Assembly: GCA_009786295.1 (NCBI GenBank)
Contig: WQTN01000143.1
Span: 1 to 33,704 of the forward strand
Source: Methanomassiliicoccaceae archaeon
GTDB lineage: Archaea > Thermoplasmatota > Thermoplasmata > Methanomassiliicoccales > Methanomethylophilaceae
Direction: 5' to 3'
DNA length: 33,704 bases
The position numbers and the translations under genes are program-made. The notes below the pieces were generated by a model. The model saw only the letters and a program-made list of their open reading frames with translations, did no database searches and was not told the origin of the DNA. Position 1 is the first letter of the stretch. The number at the start of each line of letters is the position of its first letter. Of this stretch, positions 16,860 to 25,462 are shown one piece after another.

Positions 16860-17193
16860 CATTTATCTCCATATATGGCAACATACTGTTTATATGTTCA
16901 GAGTTTCCCGATTATTCTGAACAAAGCTATTTCGAAAACCCCCGGATACGCCGGGAACGGGGTCTGTTCCGAGATATCACACGGTCTCCGGCGCAACGGT
17001 TTTTGACGGCAAACAGAAACCGCCTTCCAGCATGAAAACTGCTTTCGCAAACGGAGGACCGCTGCTTCGCCTATCACATGTGCCACATGCATCTGTTCAA
17101 GGTGTTTTTTTGTGCAAATTGCCATCTTTGAACGTGTGAGGAAATACCGATCAAGAGATGCATGTTTTTTATCCGCAATGCCCATTACCATGC

Positions 17194-17691
17194 ATGGACT
17201 GTGTGAAAGAAGGATTCATCGGGTTGCCGTCGCAGGAGAGGGTAGCGATGCTTCTTCTCAGGCACGGGATAAGGGTGGAGAACGGCACAGCCTACTGCAA
17301 CGATATAGAGCAATCGGATGCGGCGATAGCAAGGGCGGCGGGCGTAGACCGGAGGGTGGTAAGATCGGCGCTCGACAGGATATCAGCGGTTCCGGAATTG
17401 GACAAGGTGTTCTCGAAACTGCAGTCGATGCTGCTGCTCGCAGATGTCGCGCCGAGGATAGGCTGCACCACTGTGGAGATAATCCCCACGGATGCAACGA
17501 TGCCGGGAATATTGGCAGGAGTGATGGACATCGTCTACAGAGGCGGCCTCTCCGTGAGGCAGGCAGTGGTGGACGATCCGGGGGTGAGGACAGACTCTCA
17601 CCTGATAATAGTGGTCGACGGGCAGATCCCTCCCGAGCTGCTGCCGATGATAAAACAAAGCAGGGGCGTCCTGAGCGTCATACTCCGATGA
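17194..17691 (+). CDS. ACT-domain regulator of amino acid metabolism (COG2150 type)
   Basis: The 165-residue protein matches the archaeal COG2150 family, predicted regulators of amino acid metabolism. An N-terminal helical DNA-binding-like part (LPSQERVAMLLLRHGI, then AAIARAAGVDRRVVRSALD) is followed by a C-terminal ACT domain from about residue 85 (GCTTVEIIPTDATMPGILAG, GGLSVRQAVVDDPG, and the closing strand GVLSVILR). ACT domains usually bind an amino acid. I use the ATG at 17194 because family members have about 12 residues before the PSQ motif; an upstream ATG at 17158 would add the Cys-rich MHVFYPQCPLPC. A TTTTTTAT stretch about 25 bases ahead suits leaderless expression. A hairpin AAAGATA/TATCTTT at 17727-17743 may end the message. 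Its targets are unknown. Confidence 0.82.
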   Translation: MDCVKEGFIGLPSQERVAMLLLRHGIRVENGTAYCNDIEQSDAAIARAAGVDRRVVRSALDRISAVPELDKVFSKLQSMLLLADVAPRIGCTTVEIIPTDATMPGILAGVMDIVYRGGLSVRQAVVDDPGVRTDSHLIIVVDGQIPPELLPMIKQSRGVLSVILR

Positions 17692-17787
17692 AGGCATCGG
17701 AAGCTGGCCTCTATGGAGAAAAGAGAAAAGATATGCTATCTTTCATTTAACCCAGAATATACGCGCGCAGATACCTAATTTTGGAGT

Positions 17788-17799
17788 AATATTATATAT
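17788..17799 (+). promoter_or_regulatory. TATA-like promoter element of the 1155-aa surface protein gene
   Basis: AATATTATATAT is the only strong TATA-like stretch in the 373-base gap between the regulator and the surface gene. A start near 17822 would give a leader of about 240 bases. Confidence 0.45.
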
Positions 17800-17821
17800 C
17801 CCTACACGTATCAGTAACTCG

Positions 17822-18064
17822 TGCATATGTGCTGACGCATATATGGACAGCCTTTCGCAGCCTGCGAAGAACGTGCCCGTACACCATGCGGAGTACGGAC
17901 GGGCAAACCAAAGGTAAGGGATGGAAAAACTGAGGGATGCGGGATGAACATATGTTCTATTCCGCCGAATCGGTGTCATCACTTTCCTGTGAATGCCCGC
18001 CGCTCGTTTTTCGACGGGCATGCTTGAGAGGCAGGAAATACAACTCAATAGAGGATGATTCCAA
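17822..18064 (+). other. Structured leader of the 1155-aa surface protein gene
   Basis: No gene is visible here. Hairpin A is TTCGCA/TGCGAA around 17853-17867. Hairpin B pairs TGCCCGT (17874-17880) with ACGGGCA (17899-17905). Hairpin C pairs ATGCCCG (17993-17999) with CGGGCAT (18015-18021). The right arm of B can also pair with the left arm of C, so two mutually exclusive folds exist. GAGG at 18051-18054 is the ribosome site, about 30 bases past hairpin C. It may be a regulatory or stabilising leader; it matches no riboswitch I know. Confidence 0.4.
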
Positions 18065-21000
18065 ATGAGAAAAGAAATGAAAAAAAACAATAAGATGGTC
18101 TTAGCCCTTGTTGTAGTTGCCGCCCTGGCGATGGTATCCATAGCGGGTATCGCGCTGAGCGACGACAGTGCTGCTGCTAAAATTAGCAACAACATTCTGA
18201 TACAACCCGGCGAGACATCTGCAGTAGATTATGACTTCTACGTGATAGAAGACAATCTGAGCACACCGATTAGCTTTGTGTTCAAAGTAGGCGAGGGAGG
18301 CAGCTACACTGGAACAGTCCAGCTCGGCACCCTGACAGCTGACGAAAAGACATACACCTCATACGGCGCATTGAAAATGGCCGGTGCAGGTGCAGTCCTG
18401 ATAACCGCTACTATGGAAAAAACAGACAGCGGTATCATCGCGTTCTTCACGATCAGCAACCTCAACAAGGACTTCGGCGGAGCAACGCCTGCCGGAACCT
18501 ATGAGTTGACAAAGGGACAGATAAAGCTGGGCTACTACGACGGTACCAACGGCGCATCCTTCTGCGGCAAGATCAAAGTAGGCGGTTTCACGGCAACAGC
18601 TAACTACGTTGCAGGTACGATCCTTGCGCTTGACTCAAAAGGAAAAGCAAGGATCTCCGGCGTGGCGGCATCTCCAGTGGAGATCCTGCCCAGCACCAAC
18701 GTTAGCTCCGATGATTTCAACGTACTTGACAGCGGTAAATATTACCCCAAGTACGACAGCCGTACGCTGGTCCTTGAGGGAGAGGCAACCATACAGTTCC
18801 CTGAGTCCTACCAGAAACTTCTGGATGACAACATGGGCGCCATCGTTGCTGACCTATTGCCTCCCGCCGTCCTTGTAGGTGTTCTGGAACACTTCATGGA
18901 TGCCCCGTTGGCGCCGCTGGTGCCTCCCATACTGCCTCTGGCAGGGATAAACCCTGGAACCTCGTTTGACATATTCGCCACCGACTCGGTCTATGTGACC
19001 GTAGAGGCAGGCGCAGTCATATCGGCAGGCGGATCGGAGAGACCGGCAACAGTGTCGGAGACTATAACCATCGAGACAGAAGCGGCCACGGCCTTTAGCG
19101 AAGCGTTCCTTGTGAGCAGCGATGGAAAAGTATACTCGGCATCGATAGTCGCAGGTCTGATAACATTTGAGTATGTGCCTTTCGGAACATACACGTTCGT
19201 CGCATATGACGGCACACAGATGTGGTACAGCACCGGCGCGAGAGTGTCCGCGACAAGTTTCACGCTGGGATCCGCGCTGAAAACATCGGCAGCGGCAGCC
19301 ACACCGACCATCGGCCTGTATGATGACGGCACCACTCCTCCATACAACGTATGGGGCTTCTTGTCGAGCACGTACTCAGTCGACTTTGCTCTGGATGTCA
19401 CTAACGATAAAGTACTGACCACAAAGGTCATTAAAGTGGACATCGGAGGCTCGGATGTGAACCTTATAGTGCTCATGGACGGGAACACCATAGTGCCCGT
19501 CGGCGGCACTGTAGATGTCGTCGTCATAGGCAGCGAAAGGATCCTCGGAAACCCTCAGAGGTACTTCCAAGGAACAGTTGACGACCCGGTTATACCAACC
19601 ACCATAACCACAGTGGTTAAAGCAAAGACGGGCTCAGCAGCTCTTGCAGTCGACGAGATAAGGGCAAAAGATTCCGATTCGGCAGGAGCCATCGCAGCAT
19701 ACATAGTTCTCGATGATCAGAAGATGCTCGTGAAAGGCGAGATGAACTTCATCTACTCGTCCAGTACCGTGTATGGAATGATGGCCATCGACAGCCGCGA
19801 CCCCTATGTTACCTTCGAGGGAGAGGGTATCATTTCTCACGGTGTAACGCCTGTAGTGACATATTCAGATGTCCCGGCCTTCCCGCTTGAAATGGCATCC
19901 GAAAACATGGTTGCAGCATACTATTATGTCAATGCACCCGCGACCGGAACAGTTACAAACTCAACATACTACTTCACATCACTCGCAAACGCAATAAAGA
20001 AAAGCAACGAAATAACGCTTATGGGAAAGCATGTCATACTTGTAGACACGACCCTCGATAACTCTGAGTTCAGCAGTATAACAATATACATCGGCACAGA
20101 CGCATCGCTGGAAGTCGGAAGACTCGATGACCCTGCAACCACAGAAGACGAGAGCGCAAACCCGAAGCTGACAGTACCGGCAAAGACAAAGATAATTGTC
20201 ACCGCTGGTGCAGACCACTACTCGGTCGTCAGCGGACAGGCCATATACGACGTTAAGCCCGCTGCAAGCGACGAGCCCGAGGCTGACATCCTGATCGAAG
20301 GTGCCAAGTACATCTACACCGATCTCGCAACAGCACTGGATATCTCGGTCAGCGGCGATGAGCTCAACCTCCGCCAGCCTGCAACCCTCAACAGGGATGC
20401 AACACTCAAGGCAGGCGTTAAGCTTGACGACAAGGGCTATGCAATCACCATACCGGAAGATGTTACAATGACCGTCAACGGGGATTTCAAATCCACGGGC
20501 AACATGGCAATCAATGGTACCATCAGGATCAACGGAAAGGCCAACTTCACCGGCGGTGGAACGGCGACCTTCGGTCCCAACGGAGCCATTGACATAATGT
20601 CTGCAGGTGTGCTCACCGTCGACACCTCCACAATAGTTGGAACCGTCAACAACGGTGCGATCACCGTCTCTGGTGAACTGGTTGCCAAGAACGGCGCGAC
20701 CATCTCTGCAAAGGTAATATCTGTCTCAGGCAAAGTCTCGGTTACTTCTTCAACTGTCACAGCCTTAAAAGAACTGTGGATAGGCGTAAAGCCTGTTCTG
20801 TCGCCTCTGTCTGAGGCATACACAAACACAGCTGTCATCAATGGTGCAATAACACTTGATCCGGCCGCTGCGGCATACGTGTATGGCAACTTCACAGTAG
20901 GCACGAAGATCATCCCGGCAGGGTTTGTAAAGACAGAGTACTTCATAGAGGACAACCTCTACATTACTCTGTACGCTGCAGCCTCACCCGGTGTGCTCCT

Positions 21001-21532
21001 TCCGATGCTCTATGAGGATCAGTTGAAAGACATCAAGATAAAAGAGTGGAGCACCGACAAGTATGGCAGAAATGAAGCAACCACCTTCCTCAGCCTGAAC
21101 CCCACCAAAGTCATTGGCGAGGCAGGATGGGAGAAACTCTACTGCGGTCTCGGCTGGGGCTATGAATGGGTAAAGTACAAGATCACATGTGAGACCTACC
21201 TTGGTGTAACATGGACGGTCAACGGACAAACCTATGTCGGCCCATACGTTGAGATCGAATACGGAAAGACTGTAGCCGCGAAAGCACTCGTTCAGCCCGG
21301 ATACGAAGGAACACCTGTCATCACTGCAAACGGTGGCGCCTACACAGCAGGCACTGCCATGAAAGTGACATCGGATGTCAACTTCGCGTTGAAAGACGGT
21401 AGCGTAGTCTTGGCCAGCGATAAGAAAGATGACGACGGCGGACTCACTCTCATTGAGATCCTGTTGATCATCATCGTGATAATAATCGCCGTAATAGCGA
21501 TAATCATCGCGATAAGGCTGCTGAGGTCCTGA
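18065..21532 (+). CDS. Large secreted/surface protein with single C-terminal membrane anchor (1155 aa)
   Basis: I recognise no enzyme domain. The N terminus has a hydrophobic signal-like segment (about 11-31) followed by LSDDSAAAK. Residues 32-750 are Thr/Val/Gly-rich beta-type sequence, including a stretch near 350-400 (GTYTFVAYDGTQMWYSTGA) resembling carboxypeptidase-regulatory or prealbumin-like folds. From about 750 to 1120 it is homologous to the whole ectodomain of the 439-aa protein at 32237-33556. It ends with a Lys-Asp-Asp-Asp linker and one membrane helix (about 1128-1151) with a short basic tail. That anchor begins GGLTLIE, which looks like a prepilin motif but at the wrong end of the protein. 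GAGG at 18051-18054 supports the ATG at 18065; a second ATG at 18077 is possible. Likely an envelope protein. Confidence 0.88.
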   Translation: MRKEMKKNNKMVLALVVVAALAMVSIAGIALSDDSAAAKISNNILIQPGETSAVDYDFYVIEDNLSTPISFVFKVGEGGSYTGTVQLGTLTADEKTYTSYGALKMAGAGAVLITATMEKTDSGIIAFFTISNLNKDFGGATPAGTYELTKGQIKLGYYDGTNGASFCGKIKVGGFTATANYVAGTILALDSKGKARISGVAASPVEILPSTNVSSDDFNVLDSGKYYPKYDSRTLVLEGEATIQFPESYQKLLDDNMGAIVADLLPPAVLVGVLEHFMDAPLAPLVPPILPLAGINPGTSFDIFATDSVYVTVEAGAVISAGGSERPATVSETITIETEAATAFSEAFLVSSDGKVYSASIVAGLITFEYVPFGTYTFVAYDGTQMWYSTGARVSATSFTLGSALKTSAAAATPTIGLYDDGTTPPYNVWGFLSSTYSVDFALDVTNDKVLTTKVIKVDIGGSDVNLIVLMDGNTIVPVGGTVDVVVIGSERILGNPQRYFQGTVDDPVIPTTITTVVKAKTGSAALAVDEIRAKDSDSAGAIAAYIVLDDQKMLVKGEMNFIYSSSTVYGMMAIDSRDPYVTFEGEGIISHGVTPVVTYSDVPAFPLEMASENMVAAYYYVNAPATGTVTNSTYYFTSLANAIKKSNEITLMGKHVILVDTTLDNSEFSSITIYIGTDASLEVGRLDDPATTEDESANPKLTVPAKTKIIVTAGADHYSVVSGQAIYDVKPAASDEPEADILIEGAKYIYTDLATALDISVSGDELNLRQPATLNRDATLKAGVKLDDKGYAITIPEDVTMTVNGDFKSTGNMAINGTIRINGKANFTGGGTATFGPNGAIDIMSAGVLTVDTSTIVGTVNNGAITVSGELVAKNGATISAKVISVSGKVSVTSSTVTALKELWIGVKPVLSPLSEAYTNTAVINGAITLDPAAAAYVYGNFTVGTKIIPAGFVKTEYFIEDNLYITLYAAASPGVLLPMLYEDQLKDIKIKEWSTDKYGRNEATTFLSLNPTKVIGEAGWEKLYCGLGWGYEWVKYKITCETYLGVTWTVNGQTYVGPYVEIEYGKTVAAKALVQPGYEGTPVITANGGAYTAGTAMKVTSDVNFALKDGSVVLASDKKDDDGGLTLIEILLIIIVIIIAVIAIIIAIRLLRS

Positions 21533-21580
21533 TCTGGAAAAAAGGTAGAAAGGAATCATCCTTAAAAACAGAAAACCAAA

Positions 21581-21618
21581 CCGGGGAGAAATCCCCTTCT
21601 TAACTTTCTTTTCTTAAT
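21581..21618 (+). terminator. Stem-loop plus pyrimidine tract after the 1155-aa surface gene
   Basis: GGGGA (21583-21587), loop GAAA, TCCCC (21592-21596) is followed by TTCTTAACTTTCTTTTCTT. It lies about 50 bases after the stop and before the ABC-F promoter, so it should end the surface-protein message. Confidence 0.6.
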
Positions 21619-21642
21619 GATTTTCTCTGTTCAACATGAACA

Positions 21643-21652
21643 TAATAAATAA
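21643..21652 (+). promoter_or_regulatory. TATA-like promoter element of the ABC-F gene
   Basis: AATAAATAAT lies about 25 bases before the ATG at 21673, fitting a leaderless message. A small palindrome GTTCA-ACA-TGAAC (21629-21641) sits immediately upstream and could be an operator or chance. Confidence 0.4.
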
Positions 21653-21672
21653 TTCAAACCGATGTGGAAAGC

Positions 21673-23475
21673 ATGCTTCTGAAAGCTCAGGCCGTTACGA
21701 AATCATTCGGTCCTGTGAAGGTCCTGACCGATGCCAGCCTCCAGATCAATGAAGGAGACAGCATAGGGCTTATCGGGATAAACGGCGCAGGCAAAAGCAC
21801 ATTCCTCAAGATACTGCTGGGAGAATTGAGGCCAGACACAGGGGAACTCACCAGATACACCGATGAGATAGGATATCTCGAACAATTCCCGGAGTCGTCA
21901 TCCCGATTCACGGTAAGGGACGTTCTCGGAAGGCCGTACGGGCACATTGAGAACATAAAGAAGAGGATGAGGGACATAGAGGCCGCAATGTCCTCCGGAG
22001 ACAATGTCGACTGGAACGCACTGGCCGCAGAATGCTCTCAGCTGGAAAGGGACCTGAAAAGCTCGGATGTCCAGGACGAAGGCAAGCTTCTGAGATCCCT
22101 GAAGAAAGTAGGCCTGTCGCAGGATATCATGGACCGCACCATGGATTCCATCTCCGGCGGCGAAAGAACAAAAGTGATGCTGTCCAGGATACTCGTGCAG
22201 GCGGACGACTGCGATATTCTGGTCATGGACGAGCCGACATCCCACCTGGACGTTGAAACAGTCGAGTGGCTGGAGGACTATCTCCTGAAATCCCACTGCG
22301 CTCTGCTGGTGATAAGCCACGACCGTTATTTTTTGGACAAGATAGCCACGAGGATGACGGAGATATCGATGGGGAAGACAAGGGAGTACAAAGGGAACTA
22401 CACCGAATTCATAACAAAGAAGATGCTTGACCTCGACCGGATGGAAAAAGAATACAAGAAATACGCCAACAACAAAAAACGGCAGGAAGAGATCGCAGAG
22501 CAGCTTCACAAGGACCAGTGGTACCTTACCACGCACAAAACAAGGAATAAACTTATTTCCAAGATGGAAGAAAAAGAAAAGCCCGAGGAGAACAAAGAGA
22601 TAACAGTCAGGATACAGGCAGCTCCCAAATCCGGAAAGAACGTCATCACCTGCAAAGGATTATCGGTGGAACTCGGAGGGCGGACGATCCTTGAGAACGT
22701 GGAACTTGATATTCAGAAAGGAGATAAGATCGGAGTTTTCGGTTCGAATGGGGAAGGCAAGTCCACGCTCATCAAGGCTTTGTTGGAGAAGGTACCGAGC
22801 AAAGGCGAACTGTGGGTCGCCCCCGGAGCGAAGATAGGGTATTATTCTCAAAACCATGAAGGACTGGACCTTCTTCTGACAGCCGAAGAACAGATAATGA
22901 AGGTCATAGGCAAGGAAAGGAGAGGGGATGCAAGGTCAATCCTGTCAAGGATGCTCCTTTCAGGCGACGATGTTGACAGGCCTATGAAGACCCTCTCCGG
23001 AGGTCAGAGGGCGAGAGTCGCCTTGTGCATGCTTCTCCTGGAAGAGACCAATGTTCTTGTATTAGATGAGCCGACCAACTATCTGGACATACCGGCGAGA
23101 CATGCTGTCGAAGAAGCGCTCAACGAATATGACGGCACGATAATCGCCATCACCCACGACAGGTATTTTTTGGACACGGTCTGCACAAAGGTCGCAGAGG
23201 TGAAGAGTAAAGGCGTGAGGATGTACAACGGCACGTATTCGGAGATGAGAGGCAGGCCGAACACAAAAGAAGTGGTCATGGACGCTGACGAATACAGGGT
23301 CCTTTTACCCTTCACAAATTGGGTGACAAGTAAGAAATACGCTAAGAACGACCGTGTGCTCATAACTCCTGCAGAGATAAGCGGTTTCCAGTGGGCGCTG
23401 GACCAGGGCAAGCTGAAAAAGACCGGGGGGCGCCAGAGAAAGAAAGTGTCTGCGCTGCAGGAAGATGAGGTCTGA
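21673..23475 (+). CDS. ABC-F family ATPase (ribosome-associated type)
   Basis: Two ABC ATPase cassettes in one 600-residue soluble chain without membrane segments define an ABC-F protein. Cassette 1 has Walker A GINGAGKST, signature SGGERTKVM, Walker B ILVMDEPTSHLD and H-loop VISHDRYFLD. Cassette 2 has GSNGEGKST, LSGGQRARVAL, VLVLDEPTNYLD and ITHDRYFLD. Between them is the long charged linker (about 250-310) that reaches the ribosome in characterised members. Family members adjust or rescue translation, and some give antibiotic protection; which applies here cannot be told. A GTG at 21664 in the same frame would add three residues, but the ATG at 21673 sits 25 bases after a TATA-like box. The tail GGRQRKKVSALQEDEV is basic then acidic. 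Confidence 0.9.
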   Translation: MLLKAQAVTKSFGPVKVLTDASLQINEGDSIGLIGINGAGKSTFLKILLGELRPDTGELTRYTDEIGYLEQFPESSSRFTVRDVLGRPYGHIENIKKRMRDIEAAMSSGDNVDWNALAAECSQLERDLKSSDVQDEGKLLRSLKKVGLSQDIMDRTMDSISGGERTKVMLSRILVQADDCDILVMDEPTSHLDVETVEWLEDYLLKSHCALLVISHDRYFLDKIATRMTEISMGKTREYKGNYTEFITKKMLDLDRMEKEYKKYANNKKRQEEIAEQLHKDQWYLTTHKTRNKLISKMEEKEKPEENKEITVRIQAAPKSGKNVITCKGLSVELGGRTILENVELDIQKGDKIGVFGSNGEGKSTLIKALLEKVPSKGELWVAPGAKIGYYSQNHEGLDLLLTAEEQIMKVIGKERRGDARSILSRMLLSGDDVDRPMKTLSGGQRARVALCMLLLEETNVLVLDEPTNYLDIPARHAVEEALNEYDGTIIAITHDRYFLDTVCTKVAEVKSKGVRMYNGTYSEMRGRPNTKEVVMDADEYRVLLPFTNWVTSKKYAKNDRVLITPAEISGFQWALDQGKLKKTGGRQRKKVSALQEDEV

Positions 23476-23518
23476 TCTTTCTTTTATTGAAGATGCTATA
23501 TCAATTTTACAGAGGTTT

Positions 23519-23557
23519 TGCACAAGATTTGTGGCATTTTCTGCATACGATTTGTGG
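23519..23557. repeat. Pair of 16-base direct repeats, 23-base period
   Basis: TGCACAAGATTTGTGG (23519-23534) and TGCATACGATTTGTGG (23542-23557) agree at 14 of 16 positions and start 23 bases apart. They lie in the 230-base gap between the ABC-F and antiporter genes, about 150 bases before the antiporter start. The rest of the gap is AT-rich with no visible gene. Two turns of helix between copies suggests a tandem binding site. Confidence 0.45.
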
Positions 23558-23705
23558 TAAAAAAACCCATCAAATAATTCTATGGCATTATGCTTTGTGA
23601 AGGGTATCAAAATCAACTGTGGGTATTGAACATATTTGTTCTGACGCAGCAACATAGTCTAAAAGGGGCTATAATCGGCAAATAATTTTTTACTAAAAAG
23701 AGTAT

Positions 23706-25457
23706 ATGGATTTGGGTGTATTATTGGATGAAGCGACGTTTCTTTTGAACATGACGTTCCTGCTGCTTGTAGCGGGGATATGTTCTGTCGTTTTCAAGAA
23801 ACTAAGGATGCCCGCCATAATCGGGTATCTTGCCGCAGGAATAATCCTCGCAAACTATTGGGTCGGCGAATCCGAGGAAACTGAGAGCATCATAAGCATT
23901 CTTTCATCGATGGGACTGGTCCTGCTGATGTTCTGCATCGGAATGGAGCTCAATCTGAAGAAGTTGAGAAAGACAGGAGCATTCGCTGTAATGGTAGCGC
24001 TTGTCCAGATACCGCTGATGATCAGCGGAGGATACATTTTCGGGCTCATTATGGGCTGGGACATGATCACCTCGATCCTTTTCGGGGCGATAATATCCGG
24101 ATCAAGCACCGCGGTGGTAACCGCGGTACTTAAAGATCAGGGAAGGCTCTCGAAAGAAGACATCGATACCATAATTCTGATAACAGTGGTGGAGGACGTC
24201 GTGCAGGTCGTGATGCTGTCCATGGCAGCCCCTCTGCTGACAGGAAGCCCGATGGAACTGGACTCCATGATATGGATGATAATGATAATCCTTGTCTTCA
24301 TGATCGTGGCCGTATCCGTCGGCCTCCTCTTTGTCCCGCGTGCGCTTGACTGGATCGCGTCCAAGATGCCGAACGAGATCCTGTTGGTAACGGCGGTGGG
24401 GATGTGTTTCGCGATGGCCCTGATGTCTGTCTGGATAGGAATGTCTATGGCCATCGGCGCATTCCTTATGGGAGTGGTCGTATCCCAGGCTGCCTCAAGA
24501 AGTACGATAGAGCACGACATAACGCCGATGAAAGACATTTTCATGGCGATGTTCTTCATATCGGTCGGTCTGGAGATAGCGCCGCAAGGACTTATCGACA
24601 ATTTCGTCCTGACGATGCTGATATTCGCTGTTTATGCGGTTCTGAAGGCCGGAAGCGTCCTCTTTGCTTACTTCGTCGGCAACAGGCCCATGCGCATCGG
24701 CTTCCTTTCATCGGTAAGTTTGGTGGTAATGGGAGAATTCGCATTCATTATAGCTAAAGCCGGGCTGGACGCGGGAGTATTATCGGAGTCATTCTATACC
24801 TCTGTGGTAAGCGCGGCATTGGTGTCCATGATATTCCTGCCGATCTTTACCAGCCGCTCCGGCAAAATATGCGATTACGTATACGAGAACTCTCCAAAAT
24901 TCCTTGCCAACTCTTTGCATAAAGCCGAGTCCATAAGGGAAAGACATTACTCGAAGATAGCGCTGTCGTCAAAATCCACATCATCCAAATTCAGAGAAAG
25001 GGCGGTCCTAGCATATCTGTTCGTTCTTTTGCTCTTTGTAATCGAGATCGTGTTCTTCTTATTCACGCCGGCCATGACCGATTTCATTTATGAGAACATA
25101 GGCGGAAACGTAACGTACGGCATATGCTATACCATTGTGCTTGCGATAAACTTCGTGGCTATCGCCATTCCGCTGTACAGTCTGATCAAACACCTCAAGT
25201 TCGTTGAGAAAGTTCTTATCGATTCGGAAAGAAAAGCAGAAGCAAGAGGAGAAGGCAACCTTCAGCGCAGGGTCATAAAGTTCTACAAAGCATTCGTGAG
25301 GATAAACAACTGGGTGCTTGTATTCATTTTCGCGTTCGTGATCCTGATATTGGTGCCAAGCAGCGTTGGGCTTGTAGAGCACATATTAGCAATGCTGGGC
25401 GGAATAGGGATAATTGTCCTTATCTATGCGTTCAGGAGCAGATCGAGCGCGGATTGA
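23706..25457 (+). CDS. CPA2-family cation/proton antiporter (Kef/NapA type)
   Basis: The 583-residue membrane protein has about a dozen helices in residues 1-395 typical of monovalent cation/proton antiporters. Visible signatures are PAIIGYLAAGIILA (about 36-49), LLMFCIGMELNLKKL (73-87), GSSTAVVTAVLKDQGRLS (132-149) and the transport-site pair Glu163-Asp164 in VVEDVVQV. Unlike KefB or KefC there is no TrkA-N nucleotide-binding domain. Instead, about 150 extra residues carry four more hydrophobic segments split by a charged loop (KVLIDSERKAEARGEG). Ion choice (Na or K) cannot be read from sequence. Translation is probably near-leaderless: AT-rich DNA at 23680-23690 precedes the ATG. It converges on homocitrate synthase with only five bases between the stops. 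Confidence 0.88.
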   Translation: MDLGVLLDEATFLLNMTFLLLVAGICSVVFKKLRMPAIIGYLAAGIILANYWVGESEETESIISILSSMGLVLLMFCIGMELNLKKLRKTGAFAVMVALVQIPLMISGGYIFGLIMGWDMITSILFGAIISGSSTAVVTAVLKDQGRLSKEDIDTIILITVVEDVVQVVMLSMAAPLLTGSPMELDSMIWMIMIILVFMIVAVSVGLLFVPRALDWIASKMPNEILLVTAVGMCFAMALMSVWIGMSMAIGAFLMGVVVSQAASRSTIEHDITPMKDIFMAMFFISVGLEIAPQGLIDNFVLTMLIFAVYAVLKAGSVLFAYFVGNRPMRIGFLSSVSLVVMGEFAFIIAKAGLDAGVLSESFYTSVVSAALVSMIFLPIFTSRSGKICDYVYENSPKFLANSLHKAESIRERHYSKIALSSKSTSSKFRERAVLAYLFVLLLFVIEIVFFLFTPAMTDFIYENIGGNVTYGICYTIVLAINFVAIAIPLYSLIKHLKFVEKVLIDSERKAEARGEGNLQRRVIKFYKAFVRINNWVLVFIFAFVILILVPSSVGLVEHILAMLGGIGIIVLIYAFRSRSSAD

Positions 25458-25462
25458 TACGC

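Noticed and set aside
16898..17191. 97-codon minus-strand frame between the giant surface gene and the ACT regulator
   Set aside because: It overlaps the regulator start, is basic and Cys-rich without motif, and covers small GC hairpins; not supportable as a gene.
17743..18195. 150-codon minus-strand frame across the leader and signal peptide of the 1155-aa gene
   Set aside because: Its start lies antisense to the signal-peptide codons and it has no ribosome site or family features.
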